In this document: piece after piece, positions 1 through 13,400 of the stretch
Layout: each line of letters begins with the position of its first letter
Position numbering within the stretch: position 1 is the first letter of the stretch
DNA from: Terebella lapidaria
Taxonomy: Eukaryota > Annelida > Polychaeta > Terebellida > Terebellidae
Length of the DNA stretch: 64,000 nucleotides
Assembly (NCBI GenBank): GCA_949152475.1
Contig: OX424561.1
Span: 1,860,001-1,924,000 of the forward strand
Direction: 5' to 3'
Notes under the pieces: generated by a model
The model's database searches: none
What the model was told of the DNA's origin: nothing
What the model saw: only the letters and a program-made list of their open reading frames with translations
Translations under genes and position numbers: made by a program

Positions 1-290
1 TAAACTCATAGAAGACTTCAAAATGGAGCCTAAGTATTGGCACATTCAAATGGGAAATCATATATTGTGGTTTAAGTGATGACCTTGAATTTGACCTTCA
101 ATGACCTTGAAAGGTCGAAACGACCTTTATTGTCGAAAAAACGATGAATTTTGTCTTTGGTGGCCCTTTTTCTCAGAGTCTATACAGACAGTTTTCCTCA
201 AAATGCATAAGATTCTCCCTATGTACCTTTCTGATGTGTCAAAGTTTTGTTGCCTTTGAATCGACAGTCTGTGAATATATGTCATTAACG
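1..290 (+). repeat. Fragment of the Helentron-like repeat family
   Basis: This segment matches, by eye, the inner part of the element at 60415-61910: 'attggcac..ttcaaatggga', 'gaccttgaatttgacctt', and 'gattctcc.tatgtacc' occur in the same order in both. It is a truncated forward copy entering from outside the window. From 290 to 855 I see only AT-rich sequence without a supported gene. Confidence 0.6.
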
Positions 291-855
291 AAAAAAATCT
301 TCCGAGATGTAACTTGATTTCTTATTATAAGTCCATACAGAAAATGTGTTTCCGGCAACATTTACGAACATGTTTTGACAATAGAGTTTAAGATCAGTGT
401 AACAATTCACATGTTGGAAAATCAATACTCTGTGCAATTCTCATGATTGCCGGTAAGCTACAACACCCTTGGTGCTATGTTTAAAATGTCCTACAACTTT
501 TGAAAATCCCCCATACATTTCAAAAAGAAGGGATTCTCATACTTCGAGTTCCTCTTCCCAATCACTGGGCCACAATAAAAATATTTATGACAAGAAACGT
601 TTATTATTGGGCTCAACAGGGTATATATTATGCCCAGTGGTGAATTCATAGTTGTAACCAAATAGGTTAACATTAGTTTTACTGGTTAGATTTATAATTG
701 GCCACAGTAAAAATAGTTTTACTCGACATGGCCAAATCAAATACAGTATTCAAGGGTTTTTAAATAGTTCTGTGCAAACATTTTCAAAGCTCTTCCTTTG
801 AGGCCAGTGGCTCTTGTTCCCTTGTTCTGAATACTGGCAATCATGTACAATACAG

Positions 856-3800
856 ATGTTTTCATGGTTCCAGGGTTATCTAGAAGTATTGCTGGCTTAA
901 GGAGACATGTAAAACCCACAATGCCAGGTATGTAACCTCACCTTTCTTGTATCATCACCATGGCATAATACTCAGTTACTATACTACCATCATCCAGGTA
1001 TAGTTACCATGTCATGCCATGTATATATCTACTGGTTTTGATTACAGAGCCCTTTGACTGGAATGTCAACCTGCGAGCAAGCCAGCAATACCCCGTTCCT
1101 CTTAATGTTTTCTCCGCAGTAAGTTCATGATTTTAAAATTTACATATTGTAACTCACCAATTGTCAACTCATAAAAATAAAAATTTGTTATTGCTTAAAG
1201 TTGATTACTGGTATAAATAAGTTTTCCGTTTTGTGTGTAGTACCGTAATTACTCAATTAGTTCGAACAGCTAAAAATAATTAAATTTTGAAATGTTGGAA
1301 TTATTAGATTCACGATAAAATCGTCCATCAAAACGAAAATAAAAACCCAAACCCAGATTGATCATGGCATGAGATACGCGAGTTGACAGATGCCGCTCCC
1401 GCTGGTTTGTTAGGGCCTGTGCCATTGATAGGTTAACTGCAGACAACTAACATTTGAAAAAAAAAACTTGAATAACTGGCTGTTAAATCATCGGGTAACT
1501 GTCATTCAAAATGTCACATTGACAGTGTTCGAAATACCACCCGCCCGCACGCCCGAGACGGGTAACTATTTTGACGGGCGGGTAACTTTGCCGACTTTCC
1601 TGCCCGATGGTCCGGTTGAATTTTCCAGTGATATTTACGAAATGCTTGTAAATAGTGGGGTTTTTTCTTAGATAGACTTGTCGTCTCGTAGTAATTAAGC
1701 CTGCAATATGATTCTTTTTGTTTAATTCAGAAGTAGAGCTATAAACATAAAAAATGTACGTCTAGTTTCTGTCCGAAAACAGCAAAACCGAAAAAATCCC
1801 GTTGTTGGTAAAACCACGCCATCATTCCAATGCTAAAACACATCGTGCTATCTCATTGGTTCAAATGTGGAGCAACGTCATTTCATCAGCCAATCACAGA
1901 CTAGATAGCAGGCAAAAACGATTCTCTATAGCAATAGCAAAACGCGAATGCGGAAATTTCTTGGCCTCGAAAAAAAGAGAAAAAGTTGACAGCAAAGCCG
2001 CCAACGAAGTGTATGATACTACAAAAAAGCGTAATATAGATCTAGCACTTTATGAAAGTATGAATGTGAAACTTGGCTCATCATTAATGAAAACAGAAAT
2101 GATCGTCGATGTAAAATGTGCAGAAGTTACCAGATCTAGGGTACTCTAAAATAGGACTAATAATGGTCAATCATTGACAGCTAGAAAAGGCGTGCCTTCC
2201 AGGACGCAAATAGATAAGATGACATTAATTGCTGATGCTCTGTAATTGTAAAAGGTCACTATATATAGGCCTAACTTAACTTTCAAAATCGGGCTGGTAA
2301 CTTTTGGGCAGGGCTGGTAACTTTTAAGACTTACCAGCCCTGTGGTCTGGTTGAATTTTTTGTTAGTTTTGAACACTGCACATTGATACTAGATTCTAAT
2401 CATATTGCATGTGTAATCGAGTCACTCGAGTCGGAAAAACTTCAATGCCCCCCAAACCGTCTGGCACTCTGAGGTCTGCGCTTTTTTTCTGCACATAATA
2501 TTGGTAATCGCAAACACTGCCACCTGGCGTATATATCGTTGATTACTAATTTCATAGTGCTGCCTCCTGGCGAGTTATAAGTTTTGGCAGCTGACAAGTT
2601 GACTTCGTTCTTGTTTCAATCGAAATTTCTATCTTAAATTTGCCTGTTCGAACTAAACGAGTCAATTTAAAAATTATTCTCTTGAATAATTTTTGGTGTT
2701 CGAATTACTAGAGTGTTCGAACTAATTGAATAATTACGGTAGCTGCCTGCAAGGCAGGTAACAAGTAGAGAATACATAATATAAAAGAAGAAGCAACAGT
2801 GAGTTGTTATATGATAAGACAATGATATGGAATCAAATGGTAAACATGATGAACATGATGAGCAGAAAGAAGTTTGTTAGAGGACGCATTCCATAGAAAG
2901 AAAGTGGTCAGGTAAAAAAAAAATATATACATGAATGGGATACGTCCAAGGCAATGATCAGATAGGATAACTAAAGTTATTTGTTATAAGTTAACAGGAT
3001 GGCAATCTTTACACTTGTTATATGTGCACTTAACATTACTTTGATATAGTGACAGAACACGAGATTTAATCGTTCGTTTTTTTCGTCCAGTATGTTATAT
3101 ACATGTACCAGTATATTCTATACATGTACCAGTATATTATATACATGTACCAGTGTATGTGTGTACAGGATTGTTCCTGTAAACACTAAATTACATAAAT
3201 ACTAAATTTGGATGGCCGTGTTATGTCCCCAGGAACAGAGAGGAGACACAGCACGTATGCTGATTACCGCGGACACGGCCCTGCGACTGAGCAGTCACTG
3301 TGCGTACAGCGGGGCTGACAGCCGAACTTGTAGCCTGGTGACCACCCGACCTCATGGTTAGTCTGACAGAAATCAAGCAGCTCTCATTCCAGTTAGAAAT
3401 CCTGCCTCTCTGAACAGTGACACATGTCATTTATAGCCTTTTTTGCAATCATCCAACCATTTTATAAATCATGATGTGCTGCCATGCTGTGCTTGCCTTG
3501 GTTAGACTGCTGGTATCTTTGCCTGTACAGTGACAGCCGCAACAGCTGCCAAAGGGCATGATAATGTCATACGGAACATGCAGCTTATCTCACGCACGAA
3601 GCAGGCAGAGGCTGATCTGCAGTATGTGGTGATGCCAGGAGAGCTGAATCGTCAGGACCTGCTGTACCCTGCTCTGTCAGCCATGTGGCGCCACACTGCC
3701 GACCGCATCCATCAGCTCTGCACCTACCCAGGTCAGTCACTCCCTCAGTCCTGTCGTGTTTGTAATGACCTCCGTTCCGGTCCTGTTGATCCACGTTCAA

Positions 3801-4485
3801 TATATGACTCTGAATGGTATCTGCACCGTGTAGACAGTGTGGTGATTCAAGTATTGAGCGATGTCGTGGCTGTTTGTCACTAGCTAAGCCTGATGACAAG
3901 TCCCATGTGGTGGATTCCGCTGGCGTGGCTGTGCCCGAGAAGTACTGGAGCTCCTACCAGGAGACGTGCTCTTACCTCAAGAACAAACTCATCATGACCC
4001 ATAATCTCATCAGGAGCAAGCTACTGGAATCACAGGTCGATCTCTAGTGTGTGGTGACAGCCGCACAAGTTTGTTGTTTTGTGTTGATGTCGGCCCTGAC
4101 TTTATACAGATCAACCATGTTTGTTGTTCTCAGGGCTATGTTCAGGATCACGTGAAGCAGCTGGTGACTGGAGTGGAGGAGTGGCCTCACACCCGGGTAA
4201 CTCTCGTCTCCTCATCACATGTACTTGTACACATCAATTCTAAAACTCTACGTGGGAGATTTCCCGAAAGTCATGTAGCTGGATGGGGTAGAAATCCTAT
4301 TATCTTGAGGCTGTTCCTACAGTGTCAGTGTGCATGGTGTTTTCCATGTTATGGTCTGCTATTGGCAGGTGGAGCGCCATTTGACGCCGCTGCTGCAGAT
4401 GTACTTCACCCTTCTGTTCTCCATGAATAGTGTCCCCTCTCTGTGCAACGACATCACAGTACAGACAACTGTCACCAGAAATAGG
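856..4485 (+). other. ROCO gene: N-terminal exons 1-7, no recognised domain
   Basis: Seven exons encode about 266 residues ahead of the leucine-rich repeats. The predicted protein is alpha-helical in character (for example the stretch around EKYWSSYQETCSYLKNKL in exon 5), with several Cys, and has no signal peptide or membrane segment that I can see. I do not recognise a family. The first exon is the weakest: its acceptor at 854-855 is fair, and an in-frame ATG at 844 is an alternative start. Exons 2 to 7 have clean borders and phases that match through to the LRR exon. Intron 2 (1119-3232) is swollen by a terminal-inverted-repeat element, and a 25-bp repeat (about three copies, 3090-3165) lies near its 3' end. 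Confidence 0.7.
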
Positions 4486-7400
4486 GTACAAGTCCGACAC
4501 TAACAAATCTACAGACTCTGTCAGCTTCCCCATATATGTACCAAATATTGTTTAAAAAATCCCCAATATTCTTTTCTTTCCAAATCAATTTGGCACATAC
4601 ATGTATCCAATTGATGGTTTGCTTGCATCCCCAGCTTATCTCAAAGCTATGCGAACGTCTCTCGCAGACCAAGGAGTTCAAAGGTCAGAAGAAGGGCCAC
4701 AAACAGTGTCCCATCCACAAACTGTGTGCACAGTCAAGTCAGCAACTAACCACGGTCAGCTTGGACAACTTCACAGACTTCAGCCACATGGTGAGTGTCA
4801 TTGACCTGTCCAAGAACAACCTGGAGACTCTCCCAGAGAACTTCTTCCCGAGTCTACCGTGTCTGGAGTCAGTAGATCTGCGCAGCAACAAACTGACGAG
4901 TGTACCTGCTGGCGTCGGTCACTGCCCTCGACTGTCTCGCCTCCTGCTCCGCGAGAACAAGCTCCGAGAACTGCCGCCCGATTTTGCCGACTGCAGCGCC
5001 TGCCTGACCTCGATAAACATGTCCCACAACTGTCTCTCGGAGGTCCCTGAGTGTCTCTATCAGTGCACCGCTCTAAAGTCTCTCTCCCTAAACCACAACA
5101 GCCTCAGGGAGCTGCCAGCCCGGATCACAGTGCTGGACAAGTTGACCTTCCTAGACGTGCGAGGTCACCCCTTGACTCGCCTGCCCAGTCTCGCTCCACT
5201 CGCCGCACTCAAGGACTTCAACTGTTCCGGTGTCCGTTGGATGCACAGCACCAGCTCCAAGCCAAGCATCACCATGCAAACTGTCAACACGCTAGTAGAG
5301 AAATATTCCATCATGACTGACAGCAAGCTGGTTAGTGATTAATTTCCCGCTCCATATTTGCAGTGTACAGTGGTCCCCCTCAGTGGTCCCTCTCAGGTTA
5401 GGCCCCTCTAAAAAAACTTCCCCCTCTATATTGACTTTTTCCTATGGCACTAGAATAACTTTAAATTGTGAATGAACATGTCTAACAAGACTCTCTTTGG
5501 ATAAGACCTCAATTTTGTGGCTCAATTTCTGAGGGGGAGTACTGTACATTTGTACTGTTTACTAGTGTCTAGAGTCTGTGATTATACCTGAAACTGCCAA
5601 GAAAATGTCTACTTAATTGTATTATCCTGTTTCAGAAAGAATTATTTGCTGCATATGACACAGATGGCAGTGGCACCATAAGCGGTGCTGCCTACGAGAG
5701 ATTCAACGATGCACTCTTTGAAAAATTCCCCCGACTGCAATGCACAACAGGTTAGAGAGATAGGGTTTTGTCATCAAGGCACAAACTTACACGGTATTAT
5801 GTGAAAGCATCCAGAGTGAAACCAGTGACCTATCCACCAGACCCAAATCTTATATGCTCTTCTGACTCATGACCTTGAGTTTACTGCTGGTGATCTTGTG
5901 TCACAGAAACGACAGACGAGGAACAGGTGGAGTTTGGTTTCTGTCCGCCACAGATCTTTGACTTGACCGCTCTCACGGTGTTGGACCTCAGCTACCTGAA
6001 GCTGACAAGGGTCACGAGTCACTTTGAGGTGTTCGTGCACCTTGAGGACCTCTGGCTCTCACACAACCTAAGTCTTGTCAGCATCTGCAGCGAACTCTCT
6101 GGCATCAACACGCTAAAAAGTACGTCCTGAACAATCAAACAGCCACCCCAGACATCACTATGTCATGGCTATACAACTCGGATGGCCAGTGTGGTAGCCA
6201 ATACTTCCGGTTAAACTGAAAATACCTCCATGATGCCCAGAGTGCACGACTTGTGGGTGACCTAATTAATAAACATTGGGGACCAAATTCTCAGACAAGG
6301 TATATGTGTATGGGTATAATAAAATATAAAGTGTATGTCTTGGCGATGTTGAACATGTGTTCCTGTCTGCTAACGGATTGAGTCCTATGACCAGACCGAT
6401 TGGATGAATTAGTCCTCCGTCATCGTTCACACAGCATGTTTTGTGTATACCTGACAGGCATACACCTGACCGACTGCCCAAATCTCAAGACTCCTCCCAA
6501 GGAGATCGTGGCCCGTGGCTTTACAGCAATCCAGGGATACCTGAAGCGAATCAACATCGGCTCAGTGGAGTGCAAGCGCACCAAGCTCATGATGGTGGGG
6601 CTGGGAGGTGCGGGCAAGACCAGGTTAGAATCTATTGTACAAAACTATCATTAACAATCATTCAGGAATCATTCAGGAAACAACCATTCAGGAGCGCGGA
6701 CATTGGATGACCATGGATGAGTTGATCTTGAATTTTATCATGTGTAGCTTGACGCGTGCTTTGCGAGACTCTAAGAAAGGAAATACCCGCCACGACTTCA
6801 ACAGACGTCTCCGAACTAGATACGGAGCTAAATACGAGACGGAAGGTATCACTGATGGTATCGACATCACTGATTGGACGGTTTCTGATGTCACATTCAG
6901 CATGTGGGACTTTGCTGGTCAGACTGTTTACTACAACACACATCAGGTCAGGTTTACCACTGTGATATTGTCTGGTTCTCGTTTAGCAAAGTCAAGATTT
7001 GTCTTGTAATGAGTATTCTCAGCTACCAAGTTTTCACGGTTTTTACGTATGATTCCAGTTCTTCATGTCAAACCGAGCAGTATACTTGTTGCTATGGAAC
7101 ATTCGCCTCGGTTACGAGCATGCAGGCCTGGACTTTTGGTTGAGTTCGATTGCATGCCACGCCCCCAAAGCTCCGATTCTGGTGATTGGAACTCACTATG
7201 ATCAGGTCAGAGACTTGATCTTCTTCAGAGATACAATTACAGTTCAATATCACACTAGTTCACTACGAAAGCATTATACCCATGCTTTCACAAATAGCAC
7301 AAATTTCCAGAAAATCACTGAAACGGGGAGCATAATATAATAGAGTAGTTGACTGATTTATTAGTTTTGTACAAAGAGTACACTAGTCATGACTTGGAGT

Positions 7401-10400
7401 GTTCAAGGAGTGGTACATTGTGTTATCACAGGTGGAGAAGTTCTGGCTGCCGAAGGAAGAACTGCGGCGACGCTATCCACAGATTGTGAGCTTCCACTCC
7501 ATCAGCTGTATATCACCTGTGAAAGTAAGTATCCTGACTTCACCAAGCTGTACGGATATACAGTACCGATTCCGCAAAACCAATTTCACAAAACCTCACA
7601 AAAAATGCTAGCACGTTGAATCTGGCATTTAGCACGTGCTAGCCTAACTTCGCCTGACCTAGCATCGTGCGTTTTGATGCTAGCATTGTGCGTCCGAGCA
7701 TCACCATATGCTAGCATTGCTTCTTGGCACTGTGACACACGAAATGCATTTCACATTTTTTGGTGAAGGCCGTTACCTAGTAAATGCTCGAATATGTTCA
7801 CAAGCGCATGGTCAAGTGGTTTATAGACAGTCTGTATTGTGTACATTGCATGCGCAAATGCAGTGTTTAAGTTCAGTTCATATTAGAGTCTGTATTTGCT
7901 TTCAAAATCAAGGATGCGTGCATCTGTGCTAGACAATGCTCGCCTGTTCAACTAGAGGACCCTGATGCATTGGCATTGCGACCACTGCACCGTGCGAATT
8001 GATGCTAGCATCAAGTCGCGCGTAATCGCACGGGCTAGCAATTAGCATGTAGCACTCGCATGGCTAGTGAGGTTCTGCGAAATTTGTGCTGTAGGTGGGA
8101 ATGGTTCTGTGTGTTTTATCATCTGTCACTGTTTAAAGTTTAAGCCACCTGTGTGGCACGACGGATATGATTGGTGGCTATTGCAATGGTCCCGCTAGGG
8201 TTTCCTGGGAAAATATGTTGGGGGCAAAATTAAGCCTTTGGAGGCACACAAAGCTTGCTGCCATTGAGTGGTGTTTGCCCTGCTGATCCAGGGCATGAAG
8301 GCGCTGTCAGCCCAGATCGTAGACGTGGCATTGCGGGAGAAGTACATGGGCGAGCGGATCCCAGACGCGTGGCTGCTGCTGGAGGACATGATCATGGCGT
8401 GAGTCTCTGTCTGACCGACGCTAAAACACCTTAGGGTATTGTGTGCCAAATGGCTCAAAAGACGACATCTAGATATCATTAACAGAGGACACAAGGCCTC
8501 GTCATGAATGAATACATGCATGCCGTGATGATGAGGGGCAGGTGTTGTACTGCAGTTTTGTTGCCATGGTTACAGGAAGAAGAAAGAAAACATCGTGACG
8601 TGGGAATATGTTGAGACTTGTGCTGAGGGTTGTGGACTCATGGGCATGGAGGTACGTTTTCACTAACCTTTGGACTCACGGGCATGGAGGTACGTTTTTT
8701 CACTAACCTTTATGGTACCAACTCCATATACCTATGCATTTCATATGAATTTCAGTTCCCCCTAGAACAAAGTTTGTCATTTTAAAATGTAAAATTTTGG
8801 GATATTCGGGTCCTGCTATATGGAATCTCCTCCGAGGATTCAAGTAATATCTATTTGAAAACATTGAATTTACTGGTATTCATCATGTTGCAGGTTGTGG
8901 AAGCAGTTCAGTTCCTACATGAGCTGGGCTCTGTCCAACATTTCCAGAACATTTTCCTCAAGTCTCGAGTCGTGATCAGCCCCCAGTGGATCGTGGACGC
9001 TATGGCTTGTGTCGTGTCTGTACAAGACACTGCCATACAGGTCAGTGGCTTGGTACAGAGGGCTCACTCGGCTGGTTTATACCTGTAGAAAAGTTGAAAA
9101 TCTCAAGGCCCATTTTGTGTGCAGGACGGCAGATTGAAGCACACTGATATCAGCAAGGTGTGGAAGAAGTTCAACTCGGATCTTCACCCGTGGTTACTGC
9201 GACTGACGGAAGAGTTTGATTTGACGTTTCCTCTCAAGGAAGGACAAGCCAACGTTGTTCCCTGTCTGCTGCCGGCCGAAGAACCACCGGTAAACTAATA
9301 GAGCAAATTTGAAGCAGTTTTGTAGACAGTCTTGATCCAGACCTAAAAGGGTTTCCATGTGCGGTTGATTCTTGGTCTTTCAGTTCGAGTGGCCCAACGT
9401 GGAGAACTTGCCAGGCTGCAGAGAAGTCACGATGCTGTACAAGTTTGACTACCTGCCGGCAGGTCTGTTCAACAGAGCCCAGGTGCGACTCTACCAGTTC
9501 TCAGACAGCTCCATCATCTGGAAGAAAGGTTCTCTTCTTAGGAAGAATGGACATCAGGCTGTCCTGAAACAAAAGTGAGTTTATACAGGCAATTTCCTTC
9601 TCTCGGACTTTGAGAGTCAAAGAATCTCTAGTTCCTCTCTGTGGAAATCTATAAGTTCGACCCACTACCAAAGTGTCATTTTTTGCTTGATAGACACAAT
9701 GACGTACACCTCAAGGTTCAAGGACCTCGGCCAGAAAACATCGTCTTCATGGTCCATGAGGTCTTCGAGGGACTGATGGCCGAATCCTTCCACGGAGTCA
9801 CTTATGACTACTTCGTGCCCTGCTCCGACTGTGTCAAAACGGTCTGTACAAAGCCATGTGATACAAGTACTTGTACTGTTATTATTATTTTACATGTCAA
9901 CTCCCATGATTACTTTGGCATTATAAATGTACTCTTAAATTTGAAGCAGTTTTTCTAATTATTCCACAGAATTCCCTGGATCCAAGCTTGTTTCCAGCGT
10001 CCAAGATTCGGCGAGCCACCGATTTGAAGGCACCGTTTCTACAGTGTGATAAAATGTTCCACACTCTGTCCCTACATGAGCTACACTGTAAGTGAACAGG
10101 AACAGATTTCACACATCTTTTCATAATATTCACAAAATAGTAACATGTTACATGTATTTGTTTCTATTGAATCCCTGAGGTATCAACACCTGCGAGTTGT
10201 AATTTGTTGCCTGCAGCTCGCCAGATTTTCATGTGGTATAATGTATACATTGCATAGAAAGATGGAAAAAGGCATGGCAAACCAATGAGAGTTGATATGC
10301 TGCACATTTCTGATATGTAGTCTATGCTCCTACTGTATTCCCTTTGACTTTTTGATGACCGAGCGAATTTCGAGATGGATAAATTCAAAATTACGACCAG

Positions 10401-13400
10401 TGATAGTTCCATAGTATTCATAATTCGCAATAACATTCCACATGATTTCTAACCTTCCAGCTGCGATGCCACCAGACAACAGTTCTGACTACGACCTTCA
10501 CCTTGAGCGCAGTCTGCGTGACCTTGACACTCTGACAGACCATCTTGGCCAGGATGTGTTGATAATCTACTGTTCTAAGGACGTCCCTGAGGGCTCTGAC
10601 AGCAAGGTCCACCCATCCACTGTCGCTGAGGATCTACGGAACAACGGCTTCACTGTGTAAGGCCTTCTCAAGTCTCGGGTCTCAAAGCTGGAATCTCAAC
10701 TCTCATGTCTCGAATTTCAAATCTTGAGTCTCAACTATCAACTGTGTCAAATCTTGAGTCTCAACTACCGACTGTCTCAAATCTTGAGTCTCAACTATCA
10801 ACTGTGTCAAATCTTGAGTCTCAACTACCAACTGTTTCCAATCTTGAGTCTCAGCTCCCGTCTCTTAATTCTTGAATTTCCACTTCCCCGTCATCTCGTC
10901 TAATCTAGTTTTATTCTTTCACTATTGTCTCAATTAGTCCAAATCTCATGAACTGTTGGTGAATATTGTCTCTTGTTGAAAGCCTGTTCCATCAGAAAGT
11001 CACTGTATGTCATCCCATCATATTACCATATTTGAGAGCACTTTATCATATGACAAACACCACTCTAGCTGCCCGGTTGTGTTTTGTTTTGTAGATGGAT
11101 GCCGTCAGACCCTACAGCCTTTGACCTTCGCAGGGAGACTGTTGCTATCCGTGAGACAAAAGTATGTACTACGCATGCATCTTGCCAATGTCCGTTTTCT
11201 GTGGTGTATATCTATGAATGAAACCTATCTCTTCCCTAGCTATTTTCCGGAAGTCGAGAGTCATTAAAAACTCCTGCTCCTTGTGATAATGGAGTAAATT
11301 TGAAGGGTCTTACTATACGGGGCCTAACTGGGTACAGAATTCTGCCGACAGTCCACAGCCAATTTCACCAGATTTTAGACCACTATAGACAAGATAGACC
11401 AACTTGTTTACTGACCAATCTTTAAAATTCAATAGCCGATTACTTAGCATGATTAGTCAGCTAAAAATGAGGACACCTGCTAAAATTTTAAGAACTTTTC
11501 ATTTGGAGTCATCAACTTCAATGATCATTATAATATCCGGTATACATTCAATGTAGCACTGAATATATAACAACATGTTCTATTCAAAAAGAATACTACT
11601 CAAAATTTACTGTGCTTTCTCACAGCTTGTCGTGATGTTTATCTCCAACAACTTTGTGGCGGACTCAGAATCCCAGCGGCTTTTCTACTACATAAAACAG
11701 AACCTGCAAAAGAAGATTCAACTGGTTGTCGTCGGCGATAACTACAACTGGAAGGAGTCAGAGATTGGAATGCACTGTGCTGGTGAAGTAAGCAGAAAAT
11801 TTTGAGTTACTGATCTGTGATAGACAGAAACATATCGTATTGATGTAAAGCATAGTGCCTTGAGCCGTGTCTTACCATACCTAGCGATGGTTGTGTGGAA
11901 TGCAGAATTCCACCGGGATTTTCCCTGTTATGTGTTTCAGGTGTACGTCAACATGATGAGTCCCAAACTGTATCAGTACAAGATCAAAGAACTACTGGGC
12001 TTGATCAAGGAAGAGTTCCATAATCACTGCGACAATGAGGTAAGCCCGGCGCCTGGTGTGATCATAGAACTGGTCATTTACCGGTACACATTACAGGTTT
12101 TATTTTCACATTCCAACCCCAACAGGATCTCGAGGAGCACCCTGAAGTGTTCATCAGCTACTGCTGGTCCAACTCGGCTGACGCCGTCCAGAAGGGCACC
12201 AGGTCCCCGAAGGGCGCCGTCGGGTTCGGAGATCCCCGCGCCTTCAAGGACTACCTGGAACAGAACGGTGTCCGCTGCTGGATAGACGTGGACAACGTCG
12301 GCAAGGTCTGTAGAATAATTTGCCCAGGACGTTCCCTTAGTTGTTCTGCCACACAATTTCATACTTGGTAACCTAGTACATTTCTACTGGCAGGGAAATC
12401 TGTTTGAGGAAATTGCTTTGGGCCTCAGACGTGCCAAGCTCATGCTCGTCTGCGTCTCGGATGAAGTGAGTTACTCAAATCACTGCTTGACCATGACACA
12501 CTCATGAATTCGATTCAGTGCTGGACTCTTGGGTAGAATCCATTATTTTTGATTCCTAGAATGATCTTGAATGGTTTGGATTCTCACGAATTTTTGTGAA
12601 ATTCTGATCCTTTTGCTGGGTGTATGTATCCCTGTAAGGGCAGCTTATTGCAGTCATCTTACTCTTTGCAGTATTGTCGGTCACGGAACTGTCAGGTGGA
12701 GTTCAGGTTTGCGGCTGTCACCCTCAAGATCCCTATGGTGATTGTTGTCGTGGGAACCGGGGAAGACTGGGAGTCAACAGAGGTGAGAATTAGTACACGT
12801 TTTGGGGAACTCTAGTCCCTAGGATGCTTCTAGGTTGCTGAGTGTGATGCATCAAGCTAAATCAATCCAGTCTCCCCAAACGCTCTGACAGATCGGGATG
12901 TTATCACTGGGTAACCCGAAGGTCAACCTGCAGTATGATGTCCCGAATGCGATGGATCGCCTCCTCCAGAAAGTCCGCTCACATCTTCCCCAGTCTGTCG
13001 ACAACACACGCTCAGAAAATGCCAGCGTTTCCTCCTCTAATGCATCTCAGAACCAGCAACTCGCCTTCCAGGTATCCGGGGGCAATCACAGCAACGCTTT
13101 CCTGGTACATTATTGGTTGACACTCTGTATTTGCTGTGGGCTTCTCTAACCCTATTCCTCGTAATCTCACCCCCAGGAGCTGCTGGAGCTGGCTCAGAGG
13201 AAATTCCTGCGTCAGGTCACACTCTACGCAGACGCCATGGAGACGAGCCCGTATCCACGGTTACTAGTCATTGACTACCAGGTCGAGACAGCGGGAACAG
13301 AAGCTGCTCCAGGACAGGGTGATGAGGGTGGTGAGGTTGCCATAGAGACAAACCTTGCGGAGACTGACCCAACAGAAGTTGACCCTCCGATGTTAGATGA

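Noticed and set aside
1802..2149. 115-codon ORF in ROCO intron 2 as a transposase or gene
   Set aside because: It has no recognisable motif, lies inside a TIR element and the composition matches surrounding non-coding DNA.
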